From contig JADLEL010000186.1 in assembly GCA_020846145.1 (NCBI GenBank), forward strand, positions 31,779 to 95,778: 64,000 nt of DNA, written 5' to 3'. Both the position numbers and the translations under genes were made by a program. A model generated the notes under the pieces. That model made no database searches and was not told the origin of the DNA. It saw only the letters and a list, made by a program, of their open reading frames with translations. This document shows, one piece after another, positions 60,161 to 64,000 of this stretch (position 1 is its first letter; each line of letters opens with the position of its first letter). The stretch is from Pirellulales bacterium (lineage in GTDB: Bacteria > Planctomycetota > Planctomycetia > Pirellulales > Thermoguttaceae).

Positions 60161-63100
60161 TTGGTTGCGGCTACGCCGCGCGAGGCTGAAGCATAACCTC
60201 CTTACTCAATGATCCACGAATTAATGGTTGCGTTCTTTCCTTCAAACCAGAAAGCATCCCATGAAAATTATTCAAGCGCTCTTATTGACGGTCTTGCTGT
60301 TTTTGCTTGCAGACAACGGAGCTTTGCATGCAGTCCTGCACGGGGCCGAACTCGACGAACTCACGGGTCGGCAGGTGGACATTGCCTCCAGCGCCTACCA
60401 ATATCGAGCGGATCGCAAAGCCGATCAGAATCAACCGGAGAGTTGGCTGGCGCTGATGCGATATGCCCATCAACCGCTGAACAAGCCCGTTGACGTGAAG
60501 GCTCCGGCGATCGAGCAAGCATTGTGCGGATTGCTTTGGGAGGAGGTCCGCCCGGTAAAGACCTTGGAATTGACCTGGGCCGCCGATGCCAAACGCCGGC
60601 CCGCACCCGAAGCATTGGCCATCGCGACGCTCAACAACCGGGGGAGCGCCAGTTCGTGGTGGAACAATCTAATCGCCGTGAAACAAGCCGTAAAACCAAC
60701 GCTGTCCGGCGCGGGAAGGACGTACGTTTACGATCTGGGGAAGGACACCTGCGGCATCGTCGTCAGCGTAGTCGGCGACAAGATCGCCGCGAATTTCGAC
60801 GTGCCCACGGTGCGAACGCTGACGGCCGATACGTGGAAAAAGATGGAAGTCGAGATCGAATGGGGCTTTGACGCGGCCGCTTCCGAGAAGGATTACAGCG
60901 GGCGGATCGAGACCTACGACGGCGTCGCGGCTGGATTGCGCCCACTCGATGGCGATGGCGACACCACGGCGGTTGACTCGAGTTCGTGGCATTCAGCCGG
61001 TAAAATCGCCGCCCGTCGGGGCGTGAAATTCAGCCTGCTCTATATGGGCACCTCGAAATGGCGGCGGGTTCAACCTTACACGACCCAACGGGACGACGTG
61101 GCGCGAACCATCGTGACTCTCTGGACCAAGGCCGGCAATTTCTCCTTCCTTGCGGCAGACCTGGAGAATGGACCGATCCTGGCGCCCGAGTATGGGTTCT
61201 TTATCCGACAAACTTCGGAATCGGCGTCTCCCGCGGCAAAGGCTCTCCAAGACCGGCGTGCGCAGCGGATTCCACTGGACGGCAAGAAGAATGCAATCGG
61301 CGGTAATCCGAACCTGCTGGGATGGGGCAGCGACAGCACGCCTTGGTTCGGCGGCAATCCGACGGATAAAGCCGTTTCCGTGCAAGGCATCGCGATTCCC
61401 GCGCGGACCTTGGCGATGCATCCTGGCCCCGACAGCAACGTAGCCGTCGGTTGGCGGAGTCCCTTCCAAGGACAGGTGAAGATCGGGGCGAGCGTGGCCC
61501 ATGCGCAAGGCGGAGGCAACGGCATCGAATGGTGGGTGACGCATGAGACGAAAACCGACCATCGCAATCTGGCCTTCGGTTCGACCGACGGAACCGGCGC
61601 GCAGACGATTCCCGTTGAGGTCGATGCGGCAACATTGCGCAAAGTAACCGTTGAGCCGGGCGACATGGTTTCGCTGGCCGTCGGCCCCAAAGGCAACCAC
61701 TTCTGCGACACGCACGTCATTGATCTGGTCATCACCGAGTTGGGCGGGCAAGGCCGGGTCTGGAACCTGACGGACGAAGTGGCGAAAACCCCGCATGCCG
61801 GGAATCCACGCGCCGATGGCCAAGGCAATGCAAACGTATGGCGATTCTATGCCGAATACGCGCTTCCTCCCTCGGAACCCCCGTTCTCGCTTGCTTCAAA
61901 AGCCACGACCGCCGCGGAGTTCATTACGGAACTCAAGGCCAAGAAGCTGAGCACGATCCGTCAACGAACTCGCGCCCATGCGGAACAGACCTGGGAGGGC
62001 GCGGTCGCGGCGATGCGCGGCAACAACCTGCCGCCCCATCCCCAGCCGCCCGCCGGAGCGGAATCCTCCATGCAGGTGCTGGTTCCGTCCGCGCGGCTGA
62101 CGGCCCAATGGAATCTGGGGGCATGGCATCTGCTGCGACATTGCGAAAAGAATCCGAAGAACGGCCGCCGATGGTTCAACGATTATCCCTATGGCATCCT
62201 GGCCGCCGAAACGTATCTGGTCCTCGCGGCGCTCGACATGATGGGTTCGCACCAGGCCGCCGAAGATGGACTCGACCAATGGACAACGCTGCCGATGGAT
62301 CCCCATTCGGCCGGTCATAACGAAGGGGCACTCCCCGACCGGCCCAGCGGGCTCTTTTCCGATGGCCACGGATGCCTCACGCACGCCGTGGGACCCCACG
62401 GCATCGGCGGCCACATGGATGGCATCCATGCATTCGGGCCGGGTTCCATCGGCTGGGCCATCGTCGAACATTATTGGTTGACCAGAGACGCCCAATGGCT
62501 GAAAGCCAACGCGCCGCGCATCAAGGCCAATGCCGACTGGATGCTGCGCCAGCGGCAGGTTGTCGCGAAGATGGTTCCGGGCGGCGAACGACTCTGGTGC
62601 AAGGGATTGCTGCCGGCGCGTCAGCCGACTCCGGACAGCGGCGGATTGTGGATGCAGGTCTATGAATGCGAGGCGTATTACTTCCTCTTCCTCGAGCAAT
62701 TTGCAAAGGCCTTGAGCGCGATCGATCCCGAGGACGGCGCGAAACTCAAGGCCGAGGTCGCGGCATACCGCAAGGATTTACTCTCCGCGGTCGATCGGTC
62801 CATCGCGCTTTCGCCGCTGGCGCCGGTGCGCGACGGCACTTACCATTCCGTCATTCCGTTCGCTTGTTACGTGCGCGGGCTAAGCACGGGGGCCTGGGGT
62901 TGGCAACGCGACGGTTCCCGCGAGCATGTCGGCCCGTTGTATTGGGAAACCGTCCAGTCGGCGGCTCCGCTCATCAGCCCGGCCGGACTATTGTCGCCCG
63001 ACGACGTGCGGGTGCAGGGATACCTCGACGTGCTGGAAGATCGGTTGCTCTTGGAGAATGCGAATGTCGGAAATCGGCCGTGGTTCGATGCCGGTTGGCA

Positions 63101-63906
63101 GTATCAAGGCGGACTGGAACGCACCGCGAATATGCATCTGCTTGGCGATGACGTTTCGGTCTTTCTCCGATCTTTTCTCAACTGCTATGCCGTTGACATC
63201 CTGCCGAACGACGGATACATCTTCAACGAGCACGCCGTTCACGGCCCGCCCGACAAAATCTTCGAGGAAGCCGCGTTCCTCGAACGTTTCCGCAACCTGT
63301 TGGTGATGGAACAAGGCGACTCGCTTTGGATCGCCAGGGCCGCGCCCCGGGCATGGTTCGAACAGGGCCGGAAGATTAGCGTGAAAAACGCGCCCTCGCA
63401 TTTTGGCGTTCTGTCTTATGAAATCGTGTCCGACGTCGATCGCGGCAAGATCAATGCGACGGTCGAGATGCCCGCCCGCAATCCACCCCAGGCGGTGTTG
63501 TTGCGGATCCGCCATCCCCAAGCAACGCGGATGAAAAGTGCGACGGTCAACGGCCGGCCGTGGAAGGATTTCGACGCGGTCGCTGAAACGGTCCGTTTGC
63601 ACGATTTGTCGGGAAGCGTCAAGGTGGAAGCCAATTACTAAGAGTCTGTCCGAGAACGTTTTTCATACGGTCGATGGCGTGCAAAAAAATCTGCGTGCAG
63701 CGCAAAGGGGCGACCCGCGCGTTACCGCACGGCGCGGATCAGGCGCTTGTTAGACGCAAGCGCATTGCCGTTGTCGAACTGAAGCGGATCCAGGCAGATC
63801 TTGGGCGACTCCCGGAACCGCCTGCGATCGCGACTCAGCTTGCGTTTTCGGACCGGTGCCTCTGCCTTAGCCGGGATTATTCCTAGCGCGGCGTAGCCGC
63901 AACCAA
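60161..63906. repeat. 21-nt perfect inverted repeat pair flanking the large secreted gene
   Basis: TTGGTTGCGGCTACGCCGCGC at 60161-60181 and its exact reverse complement at 63886-63906. Confidence 0.85.
60261..63641 (+). CDS. Large secreted protein, possible alpha-toroid glycoside hydrolase-like
   Basis: Signal peptide MKIIQALLLTVLLFLLADNGALHAV; YPYGILAAETYLVLAALDMMGSHQAAEDGLDQW; long helical C-terminal half. Confidence 0.75.
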   Translation: MKIIQALLLTVLLFLLADNGALHAVLHGAELDELTGRQVDIASSAYQYRADRKADQNQPESWLALMRYAHQPLNKPVDVKAPAIEQALCGLLWEEVRPVKTLELTWAADAKRRPAPEALAIATLNNRGSASSWWNNLIAVKQAVKPTLSGAGRTYVYDLGKDTCGIVVSVVGDKIAANFDVPTVRTLTADTWKKMEVEIEWGFDAAASEKDYSGRIETYDGVAAGLRPLDGDGDTTAVDSSSWHSAGKIAARRGVKFSLLYMGTSKWRRVQPYTTQRDDVARTIVTLWTKAGNFSFLAADLENGPILAPEYGFFIRQTSESASPAAKALQDRRAQRIPLDGKKNAIGGNPNLLGWGSDSTPWFGGNPTDKAVSVQGIAIPARTLAMHPGPDSNVAVGWRSPFQGQVKIGASVAHAQGGGNGIEWWVTHETKTDHRNLAFGSTDGTGAQTIPVEVDAATLRKVTVEPGDMVSLAVGPKGNHFCDTHVIDLVITELGGQGRVWNLTDEVAKTPHAGNPRADGQGNANVWRFYAEYALPPSEPPFSLASKATTAAEFITELKAKKLSTIRQRTRAHAEQTWEGAVAAMRGNNLPPHPQPPAGAESSMQVLVPSARLTAQWNLGAWHLLRHCEKNPKNGRRWFNDYPYGILAAETYLVLAALDMMGSHQAAEDGLDQWTTLPMDPHSAGHNEGALPDRPSGLFSDGHGCLTHAVGPHGIGGHMDGIHAFGPGSIGWAIVEHYWLTRDAQWLKANAPRIKANADWMLRQRQVVAKMVPGGERLWCKGLLPARQPTPDSGGLWMQVYECEAYYFLFLEQFAKALSAIDPEDGAKLKAEVAAYRKDLLSAVDRSIALSPLAPVRDGTYHSVIPFACYVRGLSTGAWGWQRDGSREHVGPLYWETVQSAAPLISPAGLLSPDDVRVQGYLDVLEDRLLLENANVGNRPWFDAGWQYQGGLERTANMHLLGDDVSVFLRSFLNCYAVDILPNDGYIFNEHAVHGPPDKIFEEAAFLERFRNLLVMEQGDSLWIARAAPRAWFEQGRKISVKNAPSHFGVLSYEIVSDVDRGKINATVEMPARNPPQAVLLRIRHPQATRMKSATVNGRPWKDFDAVAETVRLHDLSGSVKVEANY

Positions 63907-63907
63907 T

Positions 63908-63993
63908 CGTTTAGCCCGGAGCCAACGGCGACGGCGGGCATAAGGGGCACTGGAAAACTCCACCCGCCGTCGCCGTTGGCTCCGGGCTAAACG
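63908..63993. repeat. CGTTTAGCCCGGAGCCAACGGCGACGGCG palindromic element, copy 3
   Basis: CGTTTAGCCCGGAGCCAACGGCGACGGCGGG...CCCGCCGTCGCCGTTGGCTCCGGGCTAAACG. Confidence 0.9.
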
Positions 63994-64000
63994 AAAAACT

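Noticed and set aside
63641-63886. Possible transposase remnant downstream of the large secreted gene (63538-63753, 63674-63886 ORFs)
   Set aside because: Short fragments without a motif I can assign; may be decayed mobile DNA but unsupported.

Overview
GC-rich chromosomal window with Planctomycetota character (DUF1559 prepilin-like proteins, PEP-CTERM giant with autotransporter-type repeats, FG-GAP proteins). The lineage call is an inference from gene content, not a search. In order: ABC exporter (ATPase truncated at the left edge, plus permease); secreted CX4CH protein; GspF-like protein; a decayed mobile island with a REP-associated tyrosine (Y1/RAYT) transposase; a deoxysugar operon (isomerase + RhaT-like transporter) divergent from an AraC regulator; a 1998-aa PEP-CTERM protein; DUF1559, lipoprotein and FG-GAP genes; alpha-L-rhamnosidase; a resolvase remnant; a type II secretion pseudopilin cluster gspG-H-I-J-K-L-M; nagA/nagB-like, apgM-like and hom; a nucleotide-sugar/glycan cluster; aroA; two DUF1559 genes; an M16 peptidase pair; ompH-lpxC-lpxA-Gfo/Idh; an AAA ATPase; a large secreted protein. 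I saw no convincing tRNA, rRNA or CRISPR. Most notable: (1) three consecutive minor pseudopilin genes (gspI, J, K) whose prepilin leaders must be translated through palindromic repeat elements, because no in-frame ATG/GTG/TTG exists between the repeat and the prepilin cleavage motif; (2) several unrelated 7-bp tandem arrays that abut the stop codon of the upstream gene and, usually as an inverted partner array, the start codon of the downstream gene; (3) a matching 42-bp, two-site, 21-bp-spaced direct-repeat operator upstream of both the deoxysugar operon and the giant PEP-CTERM gene, which flank the AraC gene. The window also holds roughly ten other palindromic repeat families.
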